Assembly: GCA_002900995.3 (NCBI GenBank)
Contig: CM035311.1
Location: 1,426,001 to 1,490,000, forward strand
Origin: Ganoderma boninense
Taxonomy: Eukaryota; Basidiomycota; Agaricomycetes; Polyporales; Polyporaceae
Direction: 5' to 3'
DNA: 64,000 bases
In this document: positions 33,555 to 44,907 of the stretch, piece by piece
Numbering within the stretch: position 1 is the stretch's first letter
Layout: each line of letters begins with the position of its first letter
Program-made: the position numbers and the translations under genes
Notes under the pieces: model-generated
The model's input: only the letters and a program-made list of their open reading frames with translations
Told to the model about the DNA's origin: nothing
Databases searched by the model: none

Positions 33555-35643
33555 TCACAGCCCGAGAAGGGATACCAGCTTGTCAAAGCGGGGCGTTCCA
33601 AGCCCCGTCACCTACATGACGACCGGACGTCAGCCTCGTGCTCGACGAACAGAAGACGAAGCGCAGACGCACCGGATCCCACCCGACCTCCGCACTGAAC
33701 CCGCGCGGCGCGTCGTTCTCGTCGCACCGGATCGAGCTGTTGCCCTTCGTGATGTCCGTGAACGCAAACTGGCCCACCGAATACAGCCACGGGTTCAAGA
33801 ACCCGAGCGGCGGGCGGCCCTTGTTCAGCAGGCGGTCGTTGAGGAGCGCGATGATGCTCGCGATCGTCGGGCTCGACGCGCTCGTGCCGTAGAGCGCGAC
33901 GACGGTCGGCTCGAGGATGAGGAACTCGTCCGCCTTCGCGGCGATGTCCGGGAACCCGCGCCCGCTCGCGTTGTACCTCCCCGAGTTCTTCTGCCCGTGC
34001 AGCGCGAGGTAGGGCACGACGGCCGCGGTCTGGTAGAGCGGGCGTCGGTAGTAGTTGGAGAAGCCCCCGGAGGAGCCTTGCCATGCCTCTTCGGGGGCGT
34101 AGCCTTGCGTGCCTCCTACGGAAGTGACGCTGCACATCGTCGTGAGAAGTGTACCTATGGCGAGGTTGGGCGAGAAGAACTCACAAGGGGCAGTTGGAAG
34201 GGAAGGTCGGCTGGAAAAGTGTGGCGTTGGTCGAGGAACATCCCGGGCCGCTGTCTCCGGAGGCATACAAGACCGTTGTGCCTCGCGCGCCCAACTGAGC
34301 ATATACATTGCAGAGTTTCCTGTCAAAGTGTGAGTCGCGTCCTTTACGACAGATGGAAAAGGGACTTGCTCAGTGAGCTCGAAAGAGATCGAGCTTTCTT
34401 GCCGGCCGTAGCTAGTGGTCAGTACGAGGGGTGGGTTTTCCAAGCCCAGCAGGAGATTCGCCTCGTCCAGAAATCCGCCCAAGTCGTCCTGGGCGTCGTA
34501 GCCGATGAAATAGTACGTGACAGGGACGCTCGTCGCCATGCCCACCGTGTACTGGATGTCGAGTTCCTACAGCGCAACTACGGTCAGTAGACGCGACATC
34601 AAACCAATGTCTCAGGCGCGCGACCTACGCCCTCGGATACCGATGGGTAATCCTGATCATTTGAGCCGCCGTCAATCCCGACGCTCGTGAAGTTCGACGT
34701 CTTCGGGTCCACGTCGGGGCGGTACATCTTGAGGAAGTCCTCGAGGAACGAATAGTGCGCATTGTTCCCAAAGAAGCCCGTCACGCCAAGCGAGTTGTGC
34801 TTGTTCGTCGCGGGCGTGGTTGGGATGCGGTACAGGTCGCGGAGACATGCTGGAGTCGTCCCGTTCGCGCAATCCGACGACGCGTCGCGCCCTACAAGCT
34901 CGATCCTGTGGAACGCGCGCTTCGTCTTGGCCTGGGGCGACGTCAGTTCGGCAGGCTCTGGGAATCTGTGTTGGCCGCAGGGTCGAGGTGGACGGTGGAG
35001 CAAAGGTGGATCAGTCGGTGATGCGAGGATCGTCGGCTCAAAAGCTGCGCATATACGTACATGACCGTTGGGTGGACAAGGTCCACGTGACCTTGGAGGC
35101 TCTTGGGCAGCGAGTACGACAGTGTGCGGATGAACGGCTTGTCCGAGTCCTGGTGCATGAAAGTGGTGAAATTGGCAGCGAACAGGTTGTTCGCTTGGCT
35201 GACGGGAATGCCGATGGTGACCCAATCGCCTGCAGGGGAGGTCGCGGTCACATTCAGCCCGTGCTCTTGCAGCCACGAGTTGACCGCGTTCTTGGTGTCT
35301 TGACTGGGCGCAACGAGGGCCTCGACCTTTCAGGCGTGTGAACACGGCACTGGCGAGAACAAGCCGCATAAGAAGGTGAGCGTACCTCTGCCTTAGACAA
35401 GTGCTGACCATACTGCGAGTTGCTCGGGTCACTGACATTGTAGACAGCATCCGCAATCGCGTTTTTGTTGGGCTGTGCGAGGGCGATCCTCAGTTTGACT
35501 GTATCCTGTAGTTGGGCCGGTCCAAGAGAAACGAAGCCATTCGGTATGCTCTTGACCTTCTCGTGAAGGACGAAGCCGCTGAGGTCAGAAGCAAACGCGA
35601 GCCCCAAGTAGATGAACGGTAGAAGACTCTTGAGAGATGGCAT
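33555..35643 (-). CDS. Secreted sedolisin (peptidase family S53)
   Basis: Seven exons on the minus strand: 35643-35386, 35326-35061, 34965-34629, 34566-34370, 34319-34185, 34129-33673 and 33611-33555, giving 568 aa. A signal peptide (SLLPFIYLGLAFA) is followed by a Pro-kumamolisin activation domain (SNSQYGQHLSKAEVEALVAP). The catalytic domain has Glu and Asp in EGELDIQYTVG, the oxyanion Asp in LYASGDSGPGC, and the nucleophile Ser in YGTSASSPTIASIIALLND. The usual SGTS is YGTS here, but the serine is kept. The C-terminal block GWDPVTGLGTPRFDKLV holds the calcium-site region. Sedolisins are acid endo- or tripeptidyl-peptidases secreted for protein digestion. Intron 4 has a GC donor (GA|GCAAGT), needed to keep FELTE-KLCNVYAQLG in frame. 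The gene lies inside the F-box array on the opposite strand. Confidence 0.92.
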
Positions 35644-36595
35644 GACGCGGGGACGAGGGTGACAAGCACAGAACGATGGGGTCGGTCAGAGGACGAGCTC
35701 AAGAGAGGGGCCGATTTTAATCGACGACGAACCAATGGCAAAAGCCAGCTTAGTTCTCGAGAGGGCGGCGGCGGCGTGAGGCAAGGCAACAAAGCGAAAG
35801 CCAACTTCGAAAGCGCATATATACAGACAGGAAATTGCCGACTAGGCTCCGTCGCTTCGAAATTCAAAGTTCTTGACATCATTCCAGCTTGGTGCAACCG
35901 GACGCGCGCCCTGTGAAGAAGACTCACCTTCGGTCAATGTACCCCTCCGATGCCTGTATCGCCCGCCCAATAAGTCCAAAAGGTGTTGCTTACGAAGGAC
36001 AGTATGCGGCGCCAACCTCTCCAGCTTCTCGAACTTCACTCTTCGTGACATCAGCCATTGCGTCGGCGCGTGGTGACTAGTGATTGGTGACCAGCTTTCG
36101 GCGGGATGTCGTGATTGAGCGGGTGTTGCAGTGAAGCCGAGAGGATCGAGGCGAGGTTTTGTTTCACGGCCAACAGAAGGCAGCAATGGGCAGTGCATCA
36201 TAGATTCATAGTGAGACGAGAGGGAACAAATTCTGAGCGCACGTCGTGGATAGAGGGCTGATCTCAAACCTCGTCCAGAACCAAAGAACTCACGATAAGC
36301 GCCATGAAGAGCGCGCCGGGCAGTAAGGCCCAGGCCGCGGCCCGCAACATCCCGCGAGTGTGCCACCCTGGTGCCACCGACTGTAGCGAACTCGGCGACG
36401 CCTCCCTTGTACATATTGTCATCTCGTTCAGCATGCGTCTATTGTATTTTGCACACGCCCCATGGATAGGGCGAGCCTTAGCGAGCCAGCTATTTAAATT
36501 AGACTCTTTACCTGAACAATCCTATCGTACAACGCTTGACACCCTCTTCAGTCATTCACCAAATCCTAGCGACTGCAATCTCCCCGCCGCCTCTC
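35644..36595. promoter_or_regulatory. Divergent promoter region, sedolisin / copy D
   Basis: This spacer separates two genes transcribed away from each other. A CATATATACAG stretch at about 35816-35826 can serve as TATA for the minus-strand sedolisin, about 170 bp before its ATG. CTATTTAAATTA at about 36490-36501 lies about 100 bp upstream of copy D. A 190-codon minus-strand frame at 35842-36414 has no domain and is not called. Confidence 0.4.
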
Positions 36596-39378
36596 ATGTC
36601 GGAGCCTCCGAGGAAGAAGTTCAAGGCACACCATGATGCCTACAGCACCGCTCAAACTGGTTTCATCCCGAATATCGCGGACCACGCCACTGTGCAACAG
36701 ACGCAACTTGAAGGAGCAAAGAGCAAGGTTGGCCCCGATACATTCATACAAGCCCTTCGTCAGCTGCCCGAGGCGCTACGGTCTAGGGTATGTCCACCGT
36801 TTACTTTCCAGGCGACTTCGCTGCTCATGCCGGTGCCCCACATTCCGCTCGCCACCATTGAAACTAACAGATTTTAGAATTCTTGCATCCACGAGACCTC
36901 CTCCCCTTCTCCGAAGCGTGCGAGGCGTTCCAGTCCTTCCTCTCCGCCGAAGACGAGTCCGTGTGGCGCTTCGTTCGAGAAAATGCGGACGACGTACCCG
37001 ACCGGCCGCTGTTCCTCTCGGAATCAGCCTTTGCACGCCTCCTCTTCCCTTCGCGCTGCTATGTATGCGCTCGATTCTGTGTCGTTAGCCTGCTTTTGAC
37101 ATACGGACTTCAGCATTGTGCATCCGTTGTTCAAGAAATCAACTGGGAGTGGTACGCAAGGGTGTGCCAGAGTTGTCTCCCCAACATGTGAATGCCCTCG
37201 TACCTCGTGCATTGTATTTCTTCCATTGACAGCCTAACAGGTCGTACGAAGCCGGTGATATCCGATTGCGGATGCGCGGGTGGTCCAAGCTCCTCCCCCA
37301 GGGCGACCATTTCGAAAGAATATTAGATGCACACCGTATCTTGCCCGACCCAAACTCCCAGTAAGCTGACGTCTCATTCTCATGTGTGCGTGTGTTCGGG
37401 CAATTTTATTGGAGATAATCTGACTCGCTCCCATGGCGTACATACATAGGGATAACGCGGTCCACACACGATTTTACAAGCCCCAGGTCGATAGTTTCCT
37501 GGCAAAGTTACCAAGTCGGGACATCACAATCAGCCACGAGGCCTTCACGAAAGCTCAGGAACTGTTCAAGGATTATGCGGCAGGCGTTTGGGAGCGACTG
37601 ACGGTGAGAGTGGCGCCGTTCACCTGTTTGCGAACATCTCACGCTCCGAGTCACCGTGCCTACTAGTATCGAGGTAACCTGGAACAATGGTCGAGAGACC
37701 AGCGGCAACCTAATCGCAAGGTCGTGCTGAAGGCAAGACAGAAACAGCGACTTCTCAAGTAAGCTTCATGATACTTTTGTTTTGTATTGGTGTCGACTGT
37801 CCAATTGCTCTCGCAGGATCGTCGAGCGGTTGTGGAATTCTGGTTGGGCCGGAGAAATCCGCTACCTCGATCGCCTCGACAAACTCCTCAGCGCCCTCTC
37901 AAGATACGCTGCAGTTCGCCAGCCCGTCGAGCTCACAGAGCGAGGTGCGAGCCAATCTCCACCAGTATGGCCGAAGGTGCAGCACTGAATAGGATCTCTC
38001 AGGGTGGCTCAGAGTCCAGGATGCCTTGAAGACCTTTCTGGAAACCACGCGCGAACAACGGCGAAAGATATACGAAGAAAGCTTCACCAATCTCGAGGAG
38101 GCGATCATAGCGCACTGTATCCAGATACCACGGAACGCTGCAATGGATTGCCGGCCGCGATTCATTGATCTCGCCATGTACGGTGAGATCAGAACCCTCA
38201 TTGAAGATCCAGGAACTACCGTCGTGAGCGTTGCGGCTTTCTCAGCTCTTGTGCCTTCCCTGGTGGCCCGCTGGCACTCCGAGCGCAGGGAAGAGCTCAC
38301 CGAATTCTCCCGTCCTCATCTCGGGCCCATCCCTGACGACGTCGACCCTCTCGACCTTGCTACCGCTGCAATTTCCTGCAGCTGGTGCGTCGTCTTCAGG
38401 GGATACAGCGTATTCCGTACTGCATGCCCCAACGTGCTACGCTACCCAGATATCCTAGCCCACGACTGCACACGCCGCCTTTGCGAGCAAACAAAGCCCC
38501 CGTATGATCCGGATGCAGACTTCTATGCGCGCACGGCGATGGCAGCGTGCCCGGCACCAGTCAATTTCTATGATGAGTGTCTCGACGAACCTATGGGGGC
38601 TTCATTCTCGGTGGCTAGAGTCCCGAGTCTTAGGCACGGGTGGCAGACAACTTTCAAGCGCATGCGCGACGTCGTCTCCGCGCTCGGCCTAGACCCGTCC
38701 CGCGCCACGATAGAGGACGTGCGACAATGCAAAGCGCGCCTGCGGTGCATCAGTCGCACCCCGTGGGGGAAAACGGAGTCAGATGCCGTTTGGTGTGGGG
38801 AAGCAGCGGTGAGTCGTGTCGACGCTCTTCACACCCGCGAGGCGTGCATGCATATGCTCATGCTGACTCTTTCCTTCCCCGGAAGCTGCGTGAGGTCCTC
38901 GACACCAATGAGCTCCCCTACTACACACGTGTAGAGTGGAAGCGCGTCGATGAAGAGGACCTGGCCACCGCGCACGCTAAGGAGGCTGCCGAATGGGAAC
39001 GGCTCTCGCTGTTCACCCCGCAAGTTCGCTGGGCATGCTCGCTCTGCTCCACTTGGTCGACTGGCCCCCCGGACGACTGCGAGGAGGAAATCTCGCTCCA
39101 TCTCGAAAATGAGTGAGTGGAGCGTTCGATTCCGATCTTTCACGTTCATGCTTTGGGACGTCGACTGACCCGTTTTCGTTCGTGTCCCCGCTCGGACCAG
39201 ACACGGCATCGACGATCCGGATCCGGAAGCTTGTGTGGAAGACGGGACCGTCTACCCGCACCCAGGCCACAGCAATGTGTTCTTGGCCGACCCGGTCAGA
39301 GTGCCATTGCGCCCAGCTCCACCTCCTCGCTGGTCTGGAAGGATGAGAACCAAATGTGAGTGGAAGAACCGGCTCTAA
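36596..39378 (+). CDS. F-box/zinc-finger family copy D (intact, divergent)
   Basis: Ten exons: 36596-36787, 36871-37062, 37114-37187, 37241-37360, 37450-37603, 37667-37758, 37817-37944, 38003-38808, 38886-39112 and 39201-39378, giving 720 aa with every phase as in copies C and F. The N-tail is MSEPPRKKFKAHHD. The F-box reads ILEFLHPRDLLPFSEACEAF and the zinc motif is CYHC...CQSC. The exon-8 domain has HCIQIPRNAAMDCRP and GLDPSRATIEDVRQC. The next Cys pair is degraded (CISR instead of CxxC), but the last finger CSLC...HLENEH is kept. The C-terminal tail is longer than in B or C. An in-frame ATG at 36536 lies upstream; 36596 was chosen because it aligns with the MPPRKK start of the other copies. 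Function is inferred only from the F-box. Confidence 0.8.
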
Positions 39379-39785
39379 CCAAGTCACTGGGTCATCAAGA
39401 CTGCAGCTGCTACTGGTGGATCGGAGGTGGGAGACGAGGGATTGACATGAAGCACACACTGTGATGCATACCTAGTAAATGTTCCTACAGATCGTTTTAT
39501 AAACTCGGGTTGATATAGATGCGTGAGCCATTTGACACAAATAACTTGAGCGGTGGGCAGGTAGTAGAAAACCATCCATGGAGGGCGGCCACCCCGGGCC
39601 CAGGCGAGGTCATCGCGGTCATGTGACTTCTTAACTCAAGCTGATTGGTCGTGGGCTCCGATTCCGAGGCTGCAGCGCCTTTTGGGCCTTGTCCGAGTCG
39701 TTGTCGACGACTCACCTCTTTGTCTTAGTCTATCCCCAAGGCTAACTTTGACTCCTTCCCCTTGCGTCCTCCATCTCCCAGGACG

Positions 39786-41167
39786 ATGGCACCACGGAAG
39801 AAGGCGAAACTATCGAATAACGATAAGGCGACCGTACGTGACAACACTTCGGTTTCGAAGACCTCCAAGAAGACTCGTCGGAACCGAAAGGGCTGCTTGG
39901 AGATAGTTCAGGAGCTTCCTTTGGACGTCTCGTTGCAGGTGCGCAGTCTCTCCTACCTTGGCTTCTCTAGTGCTCCTGAGCACAACTTGACCTGGACCTT
40001 TCTTCAAGATATTCGGGCACCTGCATCCAAGGGATCTCCTTAATCTCGCCAAAACGTCTAAGGCCTTCCGCGCGTTCTTCTTCAATCGTGACAAAAGCAT
40101 CTCAATCTGGAAGTCATCACTACGCCAAGTCGAGGGTTTACCTGAGAAGCCGGGCTTCATCAGCGAACCAGCGTTAGCTCATTTTCTGTTCAACTCTGTT
40201 TGCCAGGTATGTCGTCACCTTAGCCAGTTGCTACCCTGGAATATTCTGATTTCCATGGCCCACAGAATTGTGGGATGTTCACGACACGCCGTCCCATATG
40301 GGCATGGTTCGTACGGTACTGCGTTAAGTGCACTGATGTCAAGTGAGCTTCTCGGCACTCAGCATAGCGTTGTGTATGGTATTCTCTTACACATTTATCA
40401 GGTCGTGTCGGCTTCAGCAGGTTGGTGACACATATGAGGACTTGAAAGAGGTCATACTTGAGAAGCCTTTCGAGCTTTTCGACATCTACATCGCGTAAGT
40501 GAATGTTCAGCCCTGTCAACAATATGTTGACCTCTGCATAGGTCTGGTCGGCCTCTTGGATTCCTCGTCTACCACTCCCAGCTCGAAGAGTTCAGTCGGG
40601 AATTGAAGAAGATAGCGGAAGATGACGAAGGTGGCCGTAAAGCCTTCCTCGAGACCCAGTGTAGAGCCAGACAGGAGGAAAGGATGGTGAGTGCCGAAAC
40701 AGTGAAGCTCACCTGAGTTGTGCGTCTCACAGTTCGAGATAGGCCAGGCAACAATTTGCAACCTGGTTTGAGGGCGAGGAGCGGCGGCGGTCAGCTGAAT
40801 TGGACAGCCTCAGACATCAGAGGCTCCAGGAGTCAGTCTTACCTTATGCACAACGTTCATAGGTTGCACTATCGATACTTACCCTTTGTTTCAGTATCAT
40901 GGACCGCCTTCAGCACGAGGACTCCGAGTGGCTCCCTGAGATGCAGCACTTCGACCATCGATATATCCGCTTTGCCGTCGACTGTGTTCCACTAGCGCAT
41001 CAACCGAACCGGTTGACTGACAGAGGTGAGCTTTGCGTGTGTTCACTTTCTGCCTGAAACTGACTAGAACAACGTTGAATGTAGCATGGCCCAAAGTGCT
41101 GGCAGCGCTTCAGGAGAAGATGGCCGCCCTGCGCGAATATCGACTCAGGGAACAGGAACGGCAGTAA
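39786..41167 (+). CDS. F-box/zinc-finger family copy E (C-terminally truncated)
   Basis: Eight exons: 39786-39938, 40009-40206, 40266-40342, 40402-40494, 40542-40686, 40743-40831, 40895-41025 and 41085-41167, giving 322 aa. The N-tail is MAPRKKAKLSNNDKA, the F-box IFGHLHPRDLLNLAKTSKAF and the zinc motif CQNC...CVKC; exons 4-7 of the helical middle keep family phases. Exon 8 begins normally (WPKVLAALQEKMAALREYR) but meets TAA at 41165, where the other copies continue for about 270 codons with the exon-8 domain and two zinc fingers. Downstream sequence to 41877 shows no family similarity, so the C-terminal half was lost by deletion or rearrangement. The remaining frame is clean, so a short F-box-plus-zinc protein could still be expressed. 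Confidence 0.65.
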
Positions 41168-41877
41168 GCGATGCTGCTCACGGCACTCAAAGCTGGTGCC
41201 GAGTCGCACGAGGTCCAGCTGCGTGGAAATGGAAGCACGCCCATGTACCGCAGGGTTGTAGAATGAGGCTGGGTGAGGAGGAGTCTTTCGAGCCCATCCC
41301 AGCTCACAGCTCCGAGGGATCGGGAGGGGACTCGTTGCGACTCTGTGGAGATGATAATCCGACATCATGTCAACCATATCCAGTGTTCTGGACAATCTCG
41401 ACCTCGCCGTGGCAGTACTAGTGTTCGGGACCACCCCAGTTAAGTACCGGTGAGCCAATATCCCATGGCGTCCATCCGCCAGGACATTCCTGATACTGTT
41501 AGGTCGCAGTGGGTGGGTGCAATCAGCCAGTCATCGTATGTATGTACAGTGCACAGAATGACAGAGGCGTCGAAGATGTGGCCTGCATGTTTGGGATTGG
41601 GAGTCTCTTAGCTTGAGCCAAGTCTACTTCCTGCTTTACAATGCCCGCCTCCCTCTCGTACATCTACCCGCACTCGGCACCGGAATCGACCTTGCGCCAC
41701 TCCGAGTCAGTGGCGATGTTGAACGTTGAATTCTGGATTCTCACGATCGGTCGGTCGTTCCATTGTCCGCTCGAGCCTTGAAATGTTCACCGCTTTCGGC
41801 GTCTAGGTACGTCTTAACTTTGCCTTCAACCATCTTCAACCACATTCGAGCTCGTGCTTATCCTCACACACCACAGC
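41168..41877. other. Spacer after truncated copy E
   Basis: No gene is seen. The sequence following the stop of copy E does not continue the family domain, which places a rearrangement junction close to 41165. No transposon or repeat was recognised here. Confidence 0.45.
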
Positions 41878-44490
41878 ATGCCTCCTCGAAAGAAGCAAAA
41901 GACTGTCCACAATGCGCACTCGGATAGCGCAGCAGAAGTCGGGCAGGCTGGAAATCCCAACACGGAGCCATCCTCGTCCACAACAGTACCGTCTTGGAAG
42001 GGAACCAAACATCGTCGCGCGTCCATGGAGAAATTTATCGACGGTCCAGTGGATATCGTAGTCGAGGTACGCCAGCTTGATGGCCCGGTTCCTATGATTT
42101 ACTGTTTGACGCGCCAACCACTTGCACATCCGTTTCTGTCTAGGTGTTGGCACTGTTAGACCCTCGCGACCTCTTCACGCTTGTCCGCACCAGCAGCGTC
42201 TTCAGGAACTTTCTCCTTTCTAAATGCAGGCGTCAGCTCTGGAAGACCGTCATCGCGAACGCGACCGGCTTGCCCCCTCAGCCATCATTCCTCAGCGAGC
42301 CCGCATTCGTTCATCTTCTTTACTCGAACCACTGCCACGTACATATTCCTTGTCGCATATATGCACTGTATCTGACTTTCTTCATCAGAACTGCGGCACA
42401 ACCGCGCGGCAGGCAATACCTGAGTGGTTCAAACGGGCCTGCCCAAAATGTATTCCTGAAGTGTACGGCGATCGTCGTCTATCTCGCGTTGTTCCGACTG
42501 ACCAAAGGCATAGTTCTGTTACGTGGAAAGACGCATGGCGCCAGATTCGTGCCTTGGGCCAGACCAGAGGCTATGAGTTGTACAGGATTTTCGCCTTGAT
42601 ACCCAACGGCAAGATACCGTCCTAGTATGGGTTTTTCAGACTTCCTTGATTCTCTCAGTAATCTAATCTTTATCTGAACCCCTTTTCTACAGCATGGACT
42701 ACAGTTATCATGGCAGCTCCGAGGCATATATATGCTCCAAAACTGACCTCAACAGGTATCTCAGGCAGTTGCAGAACATCAAGAAGAATCCCGATCAAAA
42801 GGAACGGGAGAAGGCGTATCAAGCTATCATCAAGGAATGGACGCAGCGGCTGTGGCGTCGCCAGAAGGTGCGTCCGCTGACATTGTTCTACCACGTCGAA
42901 GTTCTGACTCGCATGTTTGTAAGCATTCTGCGTCACTCAAGGAGTGGTTTGAAAAGGAAGAGCGAAACAGAATCGTTGCGCTAGGCGACAAGAAAGCTCA
43001 GAGGTTCACCGAGTATGTGACATCCCTTGATCCGTTTCTATGCAATTCTGACCTACGAACCTTCAGGATCGTCAAACGATTGCGAGAGTCTGAGTGGGCG
43101 AACGAGATTGAGCTCCTCTCCGACGAGGAATTGGAGGAGATGTCCAAGCTTCCCGTCGTTCGACGGTCCTCCAAACTCACAAAGGGCGGTAAGCATGGCG
43201 TCGGTAGCTGTCCACTTTTGATAACTGATGTCTGCATATTCAGAGTGGTCGAACGTCCTTGTGGTGCTTGACGAGTTCTTGAACAAGAGACGCGAGCGTC
43301 GTCTATTGGGCGAACACCAGGTAGCTGTTCGCGCGCGGCTGGGCGAGCTCGAAAAGGCTATCCTGGAGCATTACGTCCAACTCCCTAGGACCCCGGCAAT
43401 GAACATACGGCCCATCTACATCGAGTTCGCGCACATGGAGAAGTGCAAGGCTTTAGCAAATGCACCAGCCGAGCAGACCGTCACCAGCGACGACTTCCTT
43501 AAAATCCTTCCCGGGCTGCACAAGAAATGGCACACGTCGGCGAAGACGCAGTTAGTCAAGGCATTCAAGAAGCACCTGCAGTCGCTGAAGGGGGTCACGA
43601 TCACTGGCGCCGCCATGCGCGACCCCCTGAACCTCGCGATCGCAGTCTTCTTGTGCAGGGACCACCCCTTCGCGTGCATGCGCTACCCGGCGGTCCTTGC
43701 CCACCCGTGTGGGTACACGAGTGAGCACGACGTATGGGAAGACCGGGACAGCCTGCCTACCTGGGAGAACATCTACACGACCACGGCCAGGAGGCTGTAT
43801 GTCGACGAGGACGATGACGATGAGATGGATGGACGGGAGCCGTTCGCCCTCAGCAAAGTGGTTGGGGTGGAAGACAGCTATGTCTGCAAGGTGCTCAAGC
43901 CCATGTGCGCGATCGTCCGCGCCCTGGGGCTCGATCCAGCCAATGCGACCGCGGCAGACCTGGAGGCGTGCGGCGCTCGTTTGAGGTGCGGAACATGTGT
44001 ATCTGAGGGCAAGCCGGACGTGGTCTATGGCTGGGAGGCTGCGGTGAGTTCGGATCGGTGTGGCGCACCCGCTGCCTGTGCATAGTTTCTGACGTATCAT
44101 ACGATCTGCAGCTTTCGCACTTTCAAGAGTTCAGTCGTAAGCATTCCAAGTGGACGTGGAAACAGGTCCACGGTGCAGAGCTGGACAAGGTCCGTAAGCT
44201 CGAAGCGGCGAGGGACGCACGACCGCTGGATTACCGCCGTGGCACGTGGGCGTGCTCTCTGTGTGTGGACTGGGATGGGAGTGGCGGGGAGATCAATGCA
44301 CACCTTTTGAACCAGTGAGTGGGCTTTCGGTTATGATTTTTTCCCTGCTTGTATCACCAGTATTCTGACTCTGGTGCGTAGGCATCGGCTGAAGAGTGTG
44401 GACAAGTGTGTTCGAAAGGGCACTATTTACGTCCATCCGGCGAAGAACTATGCCCTCATGCGGCTGCCTGTTGTCCTCTCCAAATCGTGA
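41878..44490 (+). CDS. F-box/zinc-finger family copy F (intact)
   Basis: Ten exons: 41878-42066, 42144-42338, 42389-42462, 42514-42624, 42693-42867, 42924-43012, 43067-43188, 43244-44043, 44112-44314 and 44382-44490, giving 688 aa. The N-tail is MPPRKKQKTVHNAHSD. The F-box-like region VLALLDPRDLFTLVRTSSVF has lost the usual IF start. The zinc motif is CHNC...CPKC. Exons 6 and 7 (89 and 122 nt) have exactly the lengths seen in copy C. The exon-8 domain carries HYVQLPRTPAMNIRP and MRYPAVLAHPC, followed by an acidic insert (DEDDDDEMDG), GLDPANATAADLEAC and CGTC. The final C2H2-like finger is CSLCVDWDGSGGE then HLLNQH. All known landmarks are intact, so it is likely functional, possibly as an SCF adaptor with nucleic-acid or protein-binding fingers. 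Confidence 0.8.
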
Positions 44491-44907
44491 AGTACGGCGT
44501 ATTCAGCTCTTCGGATTCGGTAGTCGTGATTGTATGCCCTGGTTTCGGTCCGATGTACAACTACTCTGGATACCTCATCCCTAGGACCTATACGTACGGC
44601 GCCTATGAAAGTTATTCAGACATCATTTTGCTACTTCTTCCTCGCTCACCACGATGGTGTTTCATGAGGACTTCCACGCAAAGTATCAATGCTGCCGGTT
44701 CTGACCTGAACGACTGACTGCCCTTCGTCGCGAACCAGCATTCGCAATAACCTTCGCGGTCATGTGATGCACTGCACGCCGCAAAGCGGCTGCGAAGTTA
44801 ATGTGGCGCGAGTCAGTGGGCACGACAATTGTGTGTGTGTCTCGGCGACTTGCCTCCTTCCCTCAACTTCCATCATCCTCTTCTCACTGCACCCACCACT
44901 ATCCATG

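Noticed and set aside
33580..34590. 336-codon plus-strand frame across the sedolisin exons
   Set aside because: It is the antisense of a well-supported S53 protease.
35842..36414. 190-codon minus-strand frame in the sedolisin/copy D spacer
   Set aside because: No domain, no conserved start and mixed composition; more likely promoter DNA.
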